Shown here: piece after piece, positions 1 through 8,433 of the stretch
How positions within the stretch are numbered: position 1 is the first letter of the stretch
Layout of the letters: each line of letters begins with the position of its first letter
Source: Fluviicola sp.
GTDB lineage: Bacteria; Bacteroidota; Bacteroidia; Flavobacteriales_D; Crocinitomicaceae
DNA length: 64,000 nt
Direction: 5' to 3'
Assembly (NCBI GenBank): GCA_031260455.1
Contig: JAIRJW010000070.1
Coordinates: 1 to 64,000, forward strand
Program-made: the position numbers and the translations under genes
Notes under the pieces: model-generated
Databases searched by the model: none
The model's input: the letters and a program-made list of their open reading frames with translations, nothing else
What the model was told of the DNA's origin: nothing

Positions 1-988
1 AATTTTCTAACTCCTTGTTTACTTCCACTAATAGTTGTTGTTCCGTAGGCAAGTATAATTCATATTGGCTTGCAAAAATTTGTTTTTGATTTTCAGGCAA
101 AGTAAAACGAACAACCGTATCATTTTTTGCTGCACAAAGTAAAATGCCAATAGTTTGGTTTTCGTGCGGCAATTTTTCAATTCGGTCGTAATAGTTCACA
201 TACATTTGAAGTTGTCCAATGTCTTGATGTATCAATTTTGTGGTTTTAATTTCAATAATAACAAAGCATTGCAATAGACGATTGTAAAATACCAAATCCA
301 CAAAAAATTCATCGCCTTCAATGTGGATTCTTTTTTGCCGTGCCACAAACGAAAATCCGTTGCCTAATTCCAATAAGAAATCCTGTAAGTGCGTAATAAT
401 TGCACTTTCCAAATCTTTTTCGTAGTAGGACGCTTCTCGTTTCAGCCCCAAAAATTCTAAATACATCGGGTCTTTGATAATTTCTTTAGCATCGGACGGC
501 TGTTTTTCATTTTTGGCAACTGCCAAAACACTTTCTTTATCGTTGCTCAACAAAAGACGTTCGTACAAACTGCTGTAAATTTGTCGCTCCAACTGTCGAA
601 CCGTCCAATTATTTTTTACCGTTTCAGCAATGTAAAATTCTCTTCTGTCCTTGCTTTCAACACTTAACAACAACTTGTACTGACTCCAGCTTAATTGTGC
701 ATACAGTGTATGCACAATTGGGAAAGTGCGGTAAAACTGACGGTACAAGTTGATTTGCCTTACCGAAAACCCACTTCCAAATTCGGGTTGCAGTTGTTCC
801 GAAAGAAATTTAATAAGAAAAGAGCCGTAGTCTGCTCTATCTTTTCCGTTTTGTTCTTCTTCAAAAATACGCCCGCCGATATGCCAATACATGAGAGTAC
901 GTTGATGGTCAACAGCACGAATGGCATTGTCCTTCGATTGAGCTATGATTGCCTTAATATCTGCTATGATGGACTGATTTACAAGCAT
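1..988 (-). CDS. PDDEXK nuclease, DUF1016/YhcG family (3' end outside window)
   Basis: An open frame of 329 codons runs from an ATG at 988 off the left edge, so the C-terminus is missing. Residues about 1-150 match the DUF1016 N-terminal region, including the segment YWHIGGRIFEEEQ and the RQLERQI helix. The second half is a PDDEXK nuclease fold, with the acidic residue in FVDLVFYN followed by the E-x-K motif in IIEIKTT. The family includes E. coli YhcG; members occur beside restriction and toxin genes and are presumed DNA nucleases, but the cellular role is poorly defined. No other ATG lies upstream in frame before a stop near 1072, which fixes the start. An exact TAnnTTTG box sits at 1035-1042. 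Confidence 0.88.
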   Translation of the reverse strand, partial: MLVNQSIIADIKAIIAQSKDNAIRAVDHQRTLMYWHIGGRIFEEEQNGKDRADYGSFLIKFLSEQLQPEFGSGFSVRQINLYRQFYRTFPIVHTLYAQLSWSQYKLLLSVESKDRREFYIAETVKNNWTVRQLERQIYSSLYERLLLSNDKESVLAVAKNEKQPSDAKEIIKDPMYLEFLGLKREASYYEKDLESAIITHLQDFLLELGNGFSFVARQKRIHIEGDEFFVDLVFYNRLLQCFVIIEIKTTKLIHQDIGQLQMYVNYYDRIEKLPHENQTIGILLCAAKNDTVVRFTLPENQKQIFASQYELYLPTEQQLLVEVNKELEN

Positions 989-1034
989 TGTATTTTGAAT
1001 AAGATATATTGCTCTACCTCGAAACGTAAAGATA

Positions 1035-1042
1035 CAAAAATA
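1035..1042 (-). promoter_or_regulatory. Bacteroidota -7 box for the DUF1016 gene
   Basis: On the minus strand this reads TATTTTTG, an exact TAnnTTTG. It lies 46 bases before the ATG at 988. No clear -33 TTG was found. Confidence 0.45.
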
Positions 1043-1095
1043 AACACGCAGGATAATTTCGCTTATTTGTCAAGCAGGTTGATATTTGGCACGGT

Positions 1096-1215
1096 AGGTT
1101 TACGGTTGCAGTTAACGTGGCTTAAAACCAAACGCTGAAACAAAGCGGAATCAATTTGCCGTTTCATTTCTCTGAATCCCCAATTTTCTTTGATAGTTTG
1201 TTTCTCGTAAGAGCT
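1096..1215 (-). pseudogene. fragment of a second DUF1016 gene
   Basis: Minus-strand translation gives a segment containing KENWGFREMKRQIDSALFQR, which matches the DUF1016 N-terminal helix region (compare NNWTVRQLERQIYSSLYER in the intact gene next door). It ends at a stop shortly after and joins upstream to Bro-N-like sequence in another frame. I read it as the leftover of a second DUF1016 gene after recombination or deletion. The exact edges are uncertain. Confidence 0.5.
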
Positions 1216-1699
1216 TCTTGCCAAATCGTTTGAAACCGTTGGTTAATCCAGTTTTTGGAATAACCCAATTCCAAATATTGTTCCAAAGCTCTGTCAATGG
1301 TAATTTAGGGATCTTGCATTTCGTCTAAACGCTCTGATGCCATTGTGCTAACCATACCTTAAAAGGTTCTGCTTTGGGTGATGGAATAGACTGAATCAAC
1401 CTGAAAATCTGTTCGGTATCGGCTCTACATCGGTCTTATAAAATTTACCATCCGAAGATTGCATTTTCAGTCGTCCGAAAAAATTGGACAACTCACTTCC
1501 TTCCTTCCTTTCTCAGTTTGGCTTTCAGATCATTCCAATATTCACAAGGACGGTCTGCTCTGGTTAAAATCTCAATGACATCAATCACCGAAATATACCC
1601 AAACTCTTTTTCCGTATCCCAATGCGTGCGAGCTTGATTTTGTTCAAGTATTTTTGTACAATCTTCTTTGCTTATATTGCCTATAATATTTTGTTGCAA
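1216..1699 (-). pseudogene. Bro-N / DinD-like antirepressor-domain pseudogene
   Basis: The first 68 codons (1699 to 1493) encode a good Bro-N start: ARTHWDTEKEFGYISVIDVI and a DRPCEYWNDLKAKLRKEG segment. The frame then breaks at a (TTCC)3 tract at 1497-1508, where one extra 4-base unit creates a stop. Bro-N-like sequence resumes in other frames (NFFGRLKMQSSDGKFYKTDV; TEQIFRLIQSIPSPKAEPFK; ASERLDEMQDP; ITIDRALEQYLELGYSKNWI). At least three frameshifts and one in-frame TAA separate these pieces, so the gene is dead. Intact relatives are phage antirepressor-like or DNA-damage-inducible (DinD) proteins and often sit in mobile or defence regions. Confidence 0.75.
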
Positions 1700-1839
1700 A
1701 GATAAAAACAGGCTTATTCTGTCCGTGTCAGCATGCTAAATTGCTAGCGATGCACTTCCAAATTCCCACAAAACTGTCTGTGGGCATATCCCCGCCTAAC
1801 GCAAAGCCGTTTGTTCTTCAAACATTTCTTTTTATTATA

Positions 1840-3609
1840 TCATTTAAATTTTCTATTTTTATGCCTACTTAATATGCATTGTATAGGCAAATTGTTCTGC
1901 TTTATTTTTTCAATAAATTCTTTTCTTTTAATTTCATTTTTGAAAGCATTGCAACCGATATGTATTTTATCTACGTATTGATTTATTGGCATATAATTGA
2001 TGTGATTTCCTCTATTTTCTTTATTGTTTACAATATTAAGATTATCGGAGAACGCAACTTTAACAATACGACATTCTTTCTCATCTTGCCACGAATCTAT
2101 TTTTATTAAAAATCGAAGGGCTGTAAGTAAATCGCAAATAACATACTTATTCAGACATTTATTGTCAACTAGTTTTTTCAAAAAATTTAAATTGTTTTGT
2201 ATTTCTATTTTCTTATTTTCATTGCCCCCACCAACACTTGTCACATACATAGTATCATCTGGATCATTCTGATTGTAGAAAATATAAATACAACTAAACA
2301 ATGAAGTCTTTATTTTATTATCTGTTATTTCTGTATCAATCAAGGTTAATTGTTGATTAAAATAATCGGCTTTTATAGTTAAGCAAAGCCCTGAGTTTTC
2401 TTCTTTATTTGTTTTTCCATACAATCTAAACATATTTGGATTATCATTGCCAAGAACAAAACAACTGACAAACGCATTCAATTTATTAGATGAATATTTT
2501 TTATCAATATTTAAATACTTAAACAATAAATCCCCCTCATGTTCATCATTTGTATTAGATAAATCCGACAGCCATAAAGGCGAATTGTCAAAGAGTAATG
2601 ATTCTGTTGTACAAGTTCTAGTATAATGAGAAATTGGCAGGACCATCTCATCTAAATGTAATTGTGAAATGATTTTCAGAATTTGCAAATAGATGTTTTC
2701 GTACTGCTGTCTATTATTTTGATCTGCTTCAGTAATTTGTGAGAAATAAGCACTATGTAAAATGAGTTTTTTTACAATATCTTCATAATCTTCTCTCGCT
2801 AATTTCATTAAGCTTAAAATTTTGAGCAGTAAAGAATTAGCAGAACCCTTATCAATATTATTGGCTATTACATAGCTTTCAGCGTCTTCTACAAATTTTG
2901 GATATGCACAACTTACGACATGTTGCCATTGAAATTTTTGTTCCAAATTTGGATTAAGGAGAGTGAGGGCAATTTTAAAATCTTGGTTAGCCTCTTCTAC
3001 TTTATTCAGTTTAAATTTTGCATTTCCTCTATTATTGTACGCTGATATAAAATGAGGTTCTTTTTCTATCGCAATGGTGTAATCTTCAATTGCCACATCA
3101 TATTTTTCTAAATTACAATTTGCATTACCTCTGCCATTGTAGAATATTGCGCATTGAGGGTCAAATTCAATTGCTTTATTATAATCTTCAATCAATTCAT
3201 TGTATTTCTTCAATTCCACTTTTGCTGTAGCTCTATTGTAATATGCAATTCCAAAGTTTTTCTGCAATTCAATTGCTTTATTAAAATCTTCAATCGCCTC
3301 TTCATATAATCTTAACTTCATTTTTATTACGCCGCGATTTGAATAAGCACTAGGATTGTCAGCTAATAGATCTATTGATTTACTATAATCTTGAATCGCA
3401 TCATCGTACATGTGTAATTTTGCTTTAGCGTCCCCTCGGCGAGAAAAGGCGCCACTTCTTACATGGTCTTCAATATCAAGCTCAATATATTGATTATATA
3501 GTTCAATTGCGGCATTGAAATCACCATCTATATAATATGAAAATGCTTTTATGAAATATTCTTGTGGCGTTATTTTCTTGAATATCAATTGTCTTTTTGT
3601 GTCTGCCAT
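1840..3609 (-). CDS. TPR-repeat protein with DUF2971-like C-terminal domain
   Basis: This 589-residue protein has no signal peptide and is probably cytoplasmic. Residues about 15-220 form six tetratricopeptide repeats with the usual YNRG..K..L..Y.EAIEDYNKAIEL pattern. A helical linker follows. Residues about 325-580 resemble DUF2971: a start like ISHYTRT, a LWLSDLSNTNDEHEGD segment, an SCFV strand, a GLCLTIKADYF strand and a DEKECRIVK strand. DUF2971 has no firm biochemical function; it occurs in accessory and predicted defence loci. The gene is clearly more AT-rich than the housekeeping genes to its right and lies beside phage- and nuclease-related remnants, which suggests horizontal acquisition. 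The ATG at 3609 is the first in frame. The DUF2971 call is by pattern only. Confidence 0.72.
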   Translation of the reverse strand: MADTKRQLIFKKITPQEYFIKAFSYYIDGDFNAAIELYNQYIELDIEDHVRSGAFSRRGDAKAKLHMYDDAIQDYSKSIDLLADNPSAYSNRGVIKMKLRLYEEAIEDFNKAIELQKNFGIAYYNRATAKVELKKYNELIEDYNKAIEFDPQCAIFYNGRGNANCNLEKYDVAIEDYTIAIEKEPHFISAYNNRGNAKFKLNKVEEANQDFKIALTLLNPNLEQKFQWQHVVSCAYPKFVEDAESYVIANNIDKGSANSLLLKILSLMKLAREDYEDIVKKLILHSAYFSQITEADQNNRQQYENIYLQILKIISQLHLDEMVLPISHYTRTCTTESLLFDNSPLWLSDLSNTNDEHEGDLLFKYLNIDKKYSSNKLNAFVSCFVLGNDNPNMFRLYGKTNKEENSGLCLTIKADYFNQQLTLIDTEITDNKIKTSLFSCIYIFYNQNDPDDTMYVTSVGGGNENKKIEIQNNLNFLKKLVDNKCLNKYVICDLLTALRFLIKIDSWQDEKECRIVKVAFSDNLNIVNNKENRGNHINYMPINQYVDKIHIGCNAFKNEIKRKEFIEKIKQNNLPIQCILSRHKNRKFK

Positions 3610-3734
3610 TTTAGAAGTATAGTTTGTTCCTTTTTGTTTTTACGTCTGACCTTTTGCAAGCTTTCATTTAATTTTCCTGCTCTAACAGCTTTGCTACAGG
3701 TACATACCACCAACAAGATAATATAATTTTTACA

Positions 3735-4055
3735 CTACAAACCCCCTTCATACCTCCTCAAACTCACCCAACTACCCCCATTCCGTACCTCAACAAACCC
3801 CTTTGATTTCAGCATACTCTTTGCCGAGGCGCTACGCATACCCGATGCACAACAGGTAATAACAGGTTTGTTCCGATCAAGTTTGTTGAAGCCGGTTGCC
3901 AGGCTTTGCAATGGTATGTTGATCGATTTCTTGATATGCCCGGATGCATATTCGCCGGGACTGCGCACATCTACGATCACCGCACCTTCGGACATGAGCT
4001 GCTCGATTGATTTTTTAGGACTACCGCCAAATAATTTCCGCAGAGATTCAAACAT
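3735..4055 (-). CDS. rhodanese-domain sulfurtransferase
   Basis: This 106-residue single-domain rhodanese carries the CH2A-like VIVDVRSPGEYASGHI segment (residues about 26-41) and the active-site loop CASGMRS with the catalytic cysteine at about residue 69. Such proteins carry persulfide sulfur between a donor and an acceptor. It begins 21 bases after the class V aminotransferase gene ends, so the two are very probably one operon, and a sulfur hand-over between a desulfurase-like enzyme and this protein is plausible. That link is inference. No signal peptide is seen. Confidence 0.85.
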   Translation of the reverse strand: MFESLRKLFGGSPKKSIEQLMSEGAVIVDVRSPGEYASGHIKKSINIPLQSLATGFNKLDRNKPVITCCASGMRSASAKSMLKSKGFVEVRNGGSWVSLRRYEGGL

Positions 4056-4076
4056 GGTTATTATCGTTTTTCGTGA

Positions 4077-5477
4077 TTATTTAATATAGCGCTTAAAGAA
4101 GGAAACAATAGCGTAGGCATCGGCAACGTTGGAAATGTAGCCAAACGAAACCCGTACAGCTCCTACAACAAAACGGCCACGCGCCATTTCCACAAATTGG
4201 GCATACGTGATCTTGTTGCCGCTTTCAAAGATCGGGCGCAGCATTTCGGAAGCAATGCTATTGGCCGTTTCATCGGCGCCGGGGTTGCAGAAACAGCCGG
4301 ATCGCAACGATATGCCCAGGCTATTCGCATCCTGCTCCACATCTTCATAAAATACCCAATCGCCGTTCTCATCCAGGATATTCACCGTTATTGTAGCGCC
4401 GCGGTGATTGATATCGCTGGTGCCGTAAAGATGACACAAGGGCTTGCCCGTGCTGTGATGCATTGCCAGCAATTGTTTCAGCGTCCAGTCAGTTAGCGCT
4501 CTTGTCCTGGATTGAATAGAATCAATACCAATGTTTTTCAGAAAAAGAAGGCCATTAGCTACTGCCGGTATGCCCAGGAAATTAACGGTGCCGTCTTCAA
4601 ACCCGGCCTCGTTATCAGCGAGGTAGTGACCGTCGCCACGAACGGAAGCCACTTCTATAGTGCCGCCAGCAAACCACGGACGGTTCATTTTTCGGAGCGC
4701 CGATCTTTTAGCCAGCAAACAACCGATGCCTGTCGGGTAGCCAAACATTTTATAGAACGAGATGGATACAAATTCAGGCTTATGAATGCTCAGGTCTAAG
4801 ACATTGCCCGGAACGAAAGCCGCAGCATCCAAAAGCACGTCCCAGCCGGAGGCTTGGGCCTTTTCGATCCATGACAGATCGTGCTTGATACCGGAGAAAT
4901 TAGACTGGGCAGGGTATGCGAACAGCTTATTACCGGTGATATTTGATGCCAGGTTATTTTGCAGCTCCCCAGCTTTTACCTGCATGGTTTCTTCGTGAAT
5001 AGGCGCATATATAAAGGGAGCGCCTTTTGAGCGGGCAAATTCCCGGAGGCCATTGACGGAGTTATGATTGTCTGCCACCATGAGCAGGCAGCTGTTCGTA
5101 TCGAAGGGGTATGACTCGCCAACCAGCTTTAACGCGCCGCTGGCATTGGCGGTAAAAATAACCGCATACTCATCCGCTATATCGTTGAAATAATCCTTGA
5201 CGGCCTGGCGTGCCGTTTCAACATGATGCGTGGCCAGCTTCGAGGTTGGATTGCTGGAATGCGGGTTGCCATAGGTATTGGCTGTCAGAAATTCGGCGTG
5301 TTGATGAACCAGGAGATCGGGGTATAAGTTAGCCCCTACGAAATCGACATAAACGTGTTTATGATCATCCAGCCGGGAAAATTCGTTTTCCCGCAATGCA
5401 TCGAGGTGAGATGTGCTGCCGTAAGCAGGGTATTGCAGCAGGAAGTTTTCATAATCTTTTGTGGTAGAAGTATTCAT
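4077..5477 (-). CDS. class V aminotransferase, molybdenum-cofactor-sulfurase-like
   Basis: A 466-residue PLP enzyme of the cysteine-desulfurase superfamily. The PLP lysine is Lys243 in ISFYKMFGYPTG, Asp217 in VLLDAAAFVP should bind the pyridine nitrogen, and His138 in VADNHNSV stacks on the ring. Near residues 393-400 the sequence RSGCFCNPG matches the cysteine-bearing loop typical of eukaryotic MoCo sulfurase N-terminal domains rather than IscS or SufS. No MOSC domain follows. The likely reaction is sulfur abstraction from cysteine, with an unknown acceptor. The rhodanese gene lies directly downstream. Both genes look GC-richer than their surroundings, which hints at acquisition from another lineage. 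Confidence 0.82.
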   Translation of the reverse strand: MNTSTTKDYENFLLQYPAYGSTSHLDALRENEFSRLDDHKHVYVDFVGANLYPDLLVHQHAEFLTANTYGNPHSSNPTSKLATHHVETARQAVKDYFNDIADEYAVIFTANASGALKLVGESYPFDTNSCLLMVADNHNSVNGLREFARSKGAPFIYAPIHEETMQVKAGELQNNLASNITGNKLFAYPAQSNFSGIKHDLSWIEKAQASGWDVLLDAAAFVPGNVLDLSIHKPEFVSISFYKMFGYPTGIGCLLAKRSALRKMNRPWFAGGTIEVASVRGDGHYLADNEAGFEDGTVNFLGIPAVANGLLFLKNIGIDSIQSRTRALTDWTLKQLLAMHHSTGKPLCHLYGTSDINHRGATITVNILDENGDWVFYEDVEQDANSLGISLRSGCFCNPGADETANSIASEMLRPIFESGNKITYAQFVEMARGRFVVGAVRVSFGYISNVADAYAIVSFFKRYIK

Positions 5478-5667
5478 AGCAATATTATACTGGCAAAATA
5501 GGAATTATAATTGAGAAACAAATACGTTAGGTGAAATTATTTTTTATGAGTATAAATAACAATAGCACAAACTTTGGCGTGTAGTGACATGTATTTTTGA
5601 AGGGTTAATTCGGTGCCTGTTTAGAGGTTTAGTTTCACTAAGTATAACTTAACATTACAGGCTTTTG

Positions 5668-7848
5668 CTACTCGTCTGCTTTCTTAAACATTCCACCCAC
5701 TTCTTTAGAGATTCGTTGAATGGTTTCAACTCCTGCGGCAATCGGGCTTCCGGTCATGTCGTCGTAAGCGGCAAATGACAGATCGGAGAGACTTTGCGAA
5801 GGGTAAACAAATACGTGATCCAGGTTTGGATTCTCTTTTTCCATGCGTTGCGGCAGTGACTCCATTCCTGCAAAAGCGGAAACCGATCCCGAGCGCGCAA
5901 AAACGGAAATCAGCAGCTGGTGGTCATTAATGGTCGCCAGCTTCGGAAGAATGTCTTCTGGCGACTCAATCGGGTAATGCGCCAGGTCGGCATTGAATTT
6001 CCGGTGTGTGCGGTAAGCCTTGAATTTTTCGAATGTTTCCCGGGTACTGTAAACATCAATATCGAGATTCAGCTCTTTAGAAAGCCGGAGAACGCGCTCC
6101 AGCCATTGCTTGCAATCCTCTTCCAGTTCTGCGTAAACCGGGCAAACCACCACAATTCTGCGGTAACTGGAAAATGCGTGATTGAGCCGACAGAAGAATA
6201 CGGTTTTCTCGCAAACACTCAGTAAATGCTCCCGGTCATCTCCAATCAAACGTTTGAGGAAATTGATTTTGGAATTATCATTGATGAGTACGATATCGGC
6301 AGCCAGTTCTTTCGAAACCCGCGCAATTCCGCTGGAAAGGTTATGGTCAATTGTGGCCATGGCGTGTACGTTGATCTCACCGCTGTTGTAATGTGTGATG
6401 AAATCGTCAATGTGCTTCCGGGAACGCCGGATTCGCATTTCGGCCTCTTCATCGTTTTCCAGTACGCTCACCACTGAAATCGGGTTCATCACAGATTTAT
6501 CCGTAATCAGGACCGAGAAATCAAGCAATGATTCGTTTCCTTTCAATTCGTTTGCAGCTACCAAAACGTGCTGACTTCGCATCGAAGGCTCTTCCAGTGG
6601 TTCATTTTTGGTTTGGGCAATGCGCAGTTTTTTCCCGGCATTTTCCGTTACGAAAGAAGCCGTCATACTGGTGACGAGAATCAGGATTATCGTTCCGTTG
6701 ACAATTTCAATGCTAAGGATTCCCATGGTATATCCGACATTGATCACAGCCAGCGTTGCAGCTGCATGAGCGGTACTCAATCCGAAAATAATTTGTCTTT
6801 CCGGTCTACTTAAACGGAAAATCAATTGGGTGGCAAGAGCTGCCAGGAACTTGCTGAAAATCGCAAAAGTACTCAGGATTCCAGCAATTGCCCAGGCCCA
6901 TGGGTTGTTTGCCAATACGTTCACGTTCACTACCATCCCGATGGAAATCAGGAAGAATGGGATAAACAAAGCATTCCCGATAAATTCCACGCGGTTCATT
7001 AAGGCAGACGAGTGTGGAATCAGGCGGTTCATGACCAACCCCGCTACGAAAGCACCGATAATTGCTTCGATTCCGGCAACTTCTGCTAAAAAGGCCGCGA
7101 AAAATAAAACCGAAAGTACGTAAATGAACTGAGACGATTTTTCGGATTCCAGCTTGCTGAAGAACCAGCGGGAAATCTTCGGAACTCCCCAGAACATGAT
7201 TAAGCTGAAAATGGAAAGTGTAATGGTCAGGTGAACCAACACACTGGCGTTGATTATTCCGTTGTCGGAACCGGAAATGACTGCCAGGATGATCAGAACG
7301 GCCGTATCGGTCAGAATAGTTCCGCCTACAGCAATGGCGACAGCTTCCATTTTGGAAATCCCGAATTTGGAAACGATTGGGTAGGCAACAAGTGTATGCG
7401 TAGCAAACATACTAGCGGTAAGCAAACTTGCCATTTCATTCAAATTCAAAGCATAACGGCAGGTCGGATATCCCAGCAGCAACGGAATAAAAAAGGTCAG
7501 TGCCCCAAAAGTCAGGGACTTGTTTTTATAGCGCTTGAATTCCTGCATATCCAGCTCCAGTCCGGCCATGAACATGATATAAAGCAAACCGATTTTCGCA
7601 AACATATTTACGAAACCTGTTTTCATATTTGCCTCGGAAATCAGCTGAAATCCGTTTGGCCCGATAATCACCCCTGAAATGATCAGGCCGATTAGTGCCG
7701 GAATTTTGATTTTTCTCAGGATGATCGGGGAAAATAAAATGATCAGCAACAGAATGGAAAAAGTAAGAATTGGATTTTCAAGCGGTAATTTGAATTGACC
7801 GATCAGGTTCTGAAATTCTTTGGAAAATTGCTCAAGTAATCCACTCAT
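5668..7848 (-). CDS. CPA2-family cation:proton antiporter with C-terminal USP-like domains
   Basis: A 726-residue inner-membrane protein. Residues about 25-410 contain roughly a dozen hydrophobic helices with the Na+/H+ exchanger pattern (RKIKIPALIGLIISGVIIGP; GLELDMQEFK; IGAFVAGLVMNRLIP). Residues about 430-715 are soluble and look like tandem universal-stress-protein domains that may sense nucleotides or ligands. The start at 7848 is chosen because a TACTTTTG -7 box at 7867-7874 lies inside the longer frame that would begin with a TTG at 7881. Substrate (Na+ or K+) cannot be read from sequence alone. Confidence 0.87.
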   Translation of the reverse strand: MSGLLEQFSKEFQNLIGQFKLPLENPILTFSILLLIILFSPIILRKIKIPALIGLIISGVIIGPNGFQLISEANMKTGFVNMFAKIGLLYIMFMAGLELDMQEFKRYKNKSLTFGALTFFIPLLLGYPTCRYALNLNEMASLLTASMFATHTLVAYPIVSKFGISKMEAVAIAVGGTILTDTAVLIILAVISGSDNGIINASVLVHLTITLSIFSLIMFWGVPKISRWFFSKLESEKSSQFIYVLSVLFFAAFLAEVAGIEAIIGAFVAGLVMNRLIPHSSALMNRVEFIGNALFIPFFLISIGMVVNVNVLANNPWAWAIAGILSTFAIFSKFLAALATQLIFRLSRPERQIIFGLSTAHAAATLAVINVGYTMGILSIEIVNGTIILILVTSMTASFVTENAGKKLRIAQTKNEPLEEPSMRSQHVLVAANELKGNESLLDFSVLITDKSVMNPISVVSVLENDEEAEMRIRRSRKHIDDFITHYNSGEINVHAMATIDHNLSSGIARVSKELAADIVLINDNSKINFLKRLIGDDREHLLSVCEKTVFFCRLNHAFSSYRRIVVVCPVYAELEEDCKQWLERVLRLSKELNLDIDVYSTRETFEKFKAYRTHRKFNADLAHYPIESPEDILPKLATINDHQLLISVFARSGSVSAFAGMESLPQRMEKENPNLDHVFVYPSQSLSDLSFAAYDDMTGSPIAAGVETIQRISKEVGGMFKKADE

Positions 7849-7866
7849 TTGTCTGGAATAATGATA

Positions 7867-7874
7867 CAAAAGTA
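7867..7874 (-). promoter_or_regulatory. -7 box for the CPA2 antiporter gene
   Basis: Minus strand TACTTTTG fits TAnnTTTG exactly and lies 18 bases before the ATG at 7848. It helps to decide the start codon. Confidence 0.6.
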
Positions 7875-8395
7875 ATGGCAATTTTGGCGAATTGGTCCGA
7901 TTTTGTTAACTGAAATCAAAAAATCTTCTTTTTTGAATCTGAAAAAGGATGTGGAATATGCTTTAATAAATGGAGCTCTGATATTGAAAATGGGCTTTGA
8001 CATTGTTTTTGGCGTGCGGCTTAAATCTTCTCTTCAGTAGTCCGCAAAACAAATGTCAGAGTTACAAACTTGATTCAGCTTCATATAAACAAGTGCATTC
8101 AATTCGTAATTTTTCAAACTTAGCTCCTAGTTGTCTCTCTGGGTTTCTTTCAGCTTTAGCCGGAACATCCTGCAATAAACTGCAAGTGCCAGAAAGAATA
8201 CTGAACCGGAAAAAAGTGTTACTGAAATCATAATCTGGAATTCGAAGATACAATTTTTGAATCGGAATAAGTCGGAGAGAATGTTAATTGTCTGATAAAA
8301 AGAGCATGTTATAGCTAAAAATAGTATTCTATTAGTTTTGTAGAATACTAACACTCGTTTTTTCAACATTCAGGATTCATTTTCTTTTTTTTCAT
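7875..8395. other. intergenic region between antiporter and metK
   Basis: About 520 bases between divergent genes. Apart from one possible small membrane-protein ORF (8127-8231, minus) I see no convincing gene, RNA or repeat. Longer frames on either strand here lack family resemblance. Confidence 0.4.
8127..8231 (-). CDS. possible 34-residue single-span membrane peptide
   Basis: The frame from the ATG at 8231 encodes a hydrophobic helix (VTLFSGSVFFLALAVYC) followed by a basic tail (FRLKLKETQRDN), the usual look of a small inner-membrane protein. A near-consensus -7 sequence (TATCTTCG) lies about 20 bases upstream. I do not recognise the family. It could be chance; comparison with related genomes would decide. 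Confidence 0.3.
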   Translation of the reverse strand: MISVTLFSGSVFFLALAVYCRMFRLKLKETQRDN

Positions 8396-8403
8396 TAATT
8401 TTG
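8396..8403 (+). promoter_or_regulatory. -7 box for metK
   Basis: TAATTTTG, an exact TAnnTTTG, 30 bases before the ATG at 8434. The short leader this implies leaves no room for a SAM riboswitch. Confidence 0.6.
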
Positions 8404-8433
8404 CCCTCTGTAATTTTTATATATTCAAGGACT

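Noticed and set aside
695..1138. 147-codon plus-strand frame
   Set aside because: It is the complement of the DUF1016 gene and its debris, with no resemblance to any family.
1497..1508. (TTCC)3 tract as a phase-variation switch
   Set aside because: Correcting the slip does not restore a full gene; further frameshifts and a stop follow, so the gene is dead.
4163..4998. Several plus- and minus-strand frames inside the class V aminotransferase gene
   Set aside because: They are shadows arising from the higher GC content; the minus-strand gene has catalytic motifs throughout.
8062..8253. 63-codon minus frame overlapping the small membrane ORF
   Set aside because: It has no recognisable feature; the overlapping frame with a hydrophobic helix is more plausible.
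8404..8433. SAM riboswitch before metK
   Set aside because: The promoter box leaves a leader of about 25 bases, too short for any SAM riboswitch.
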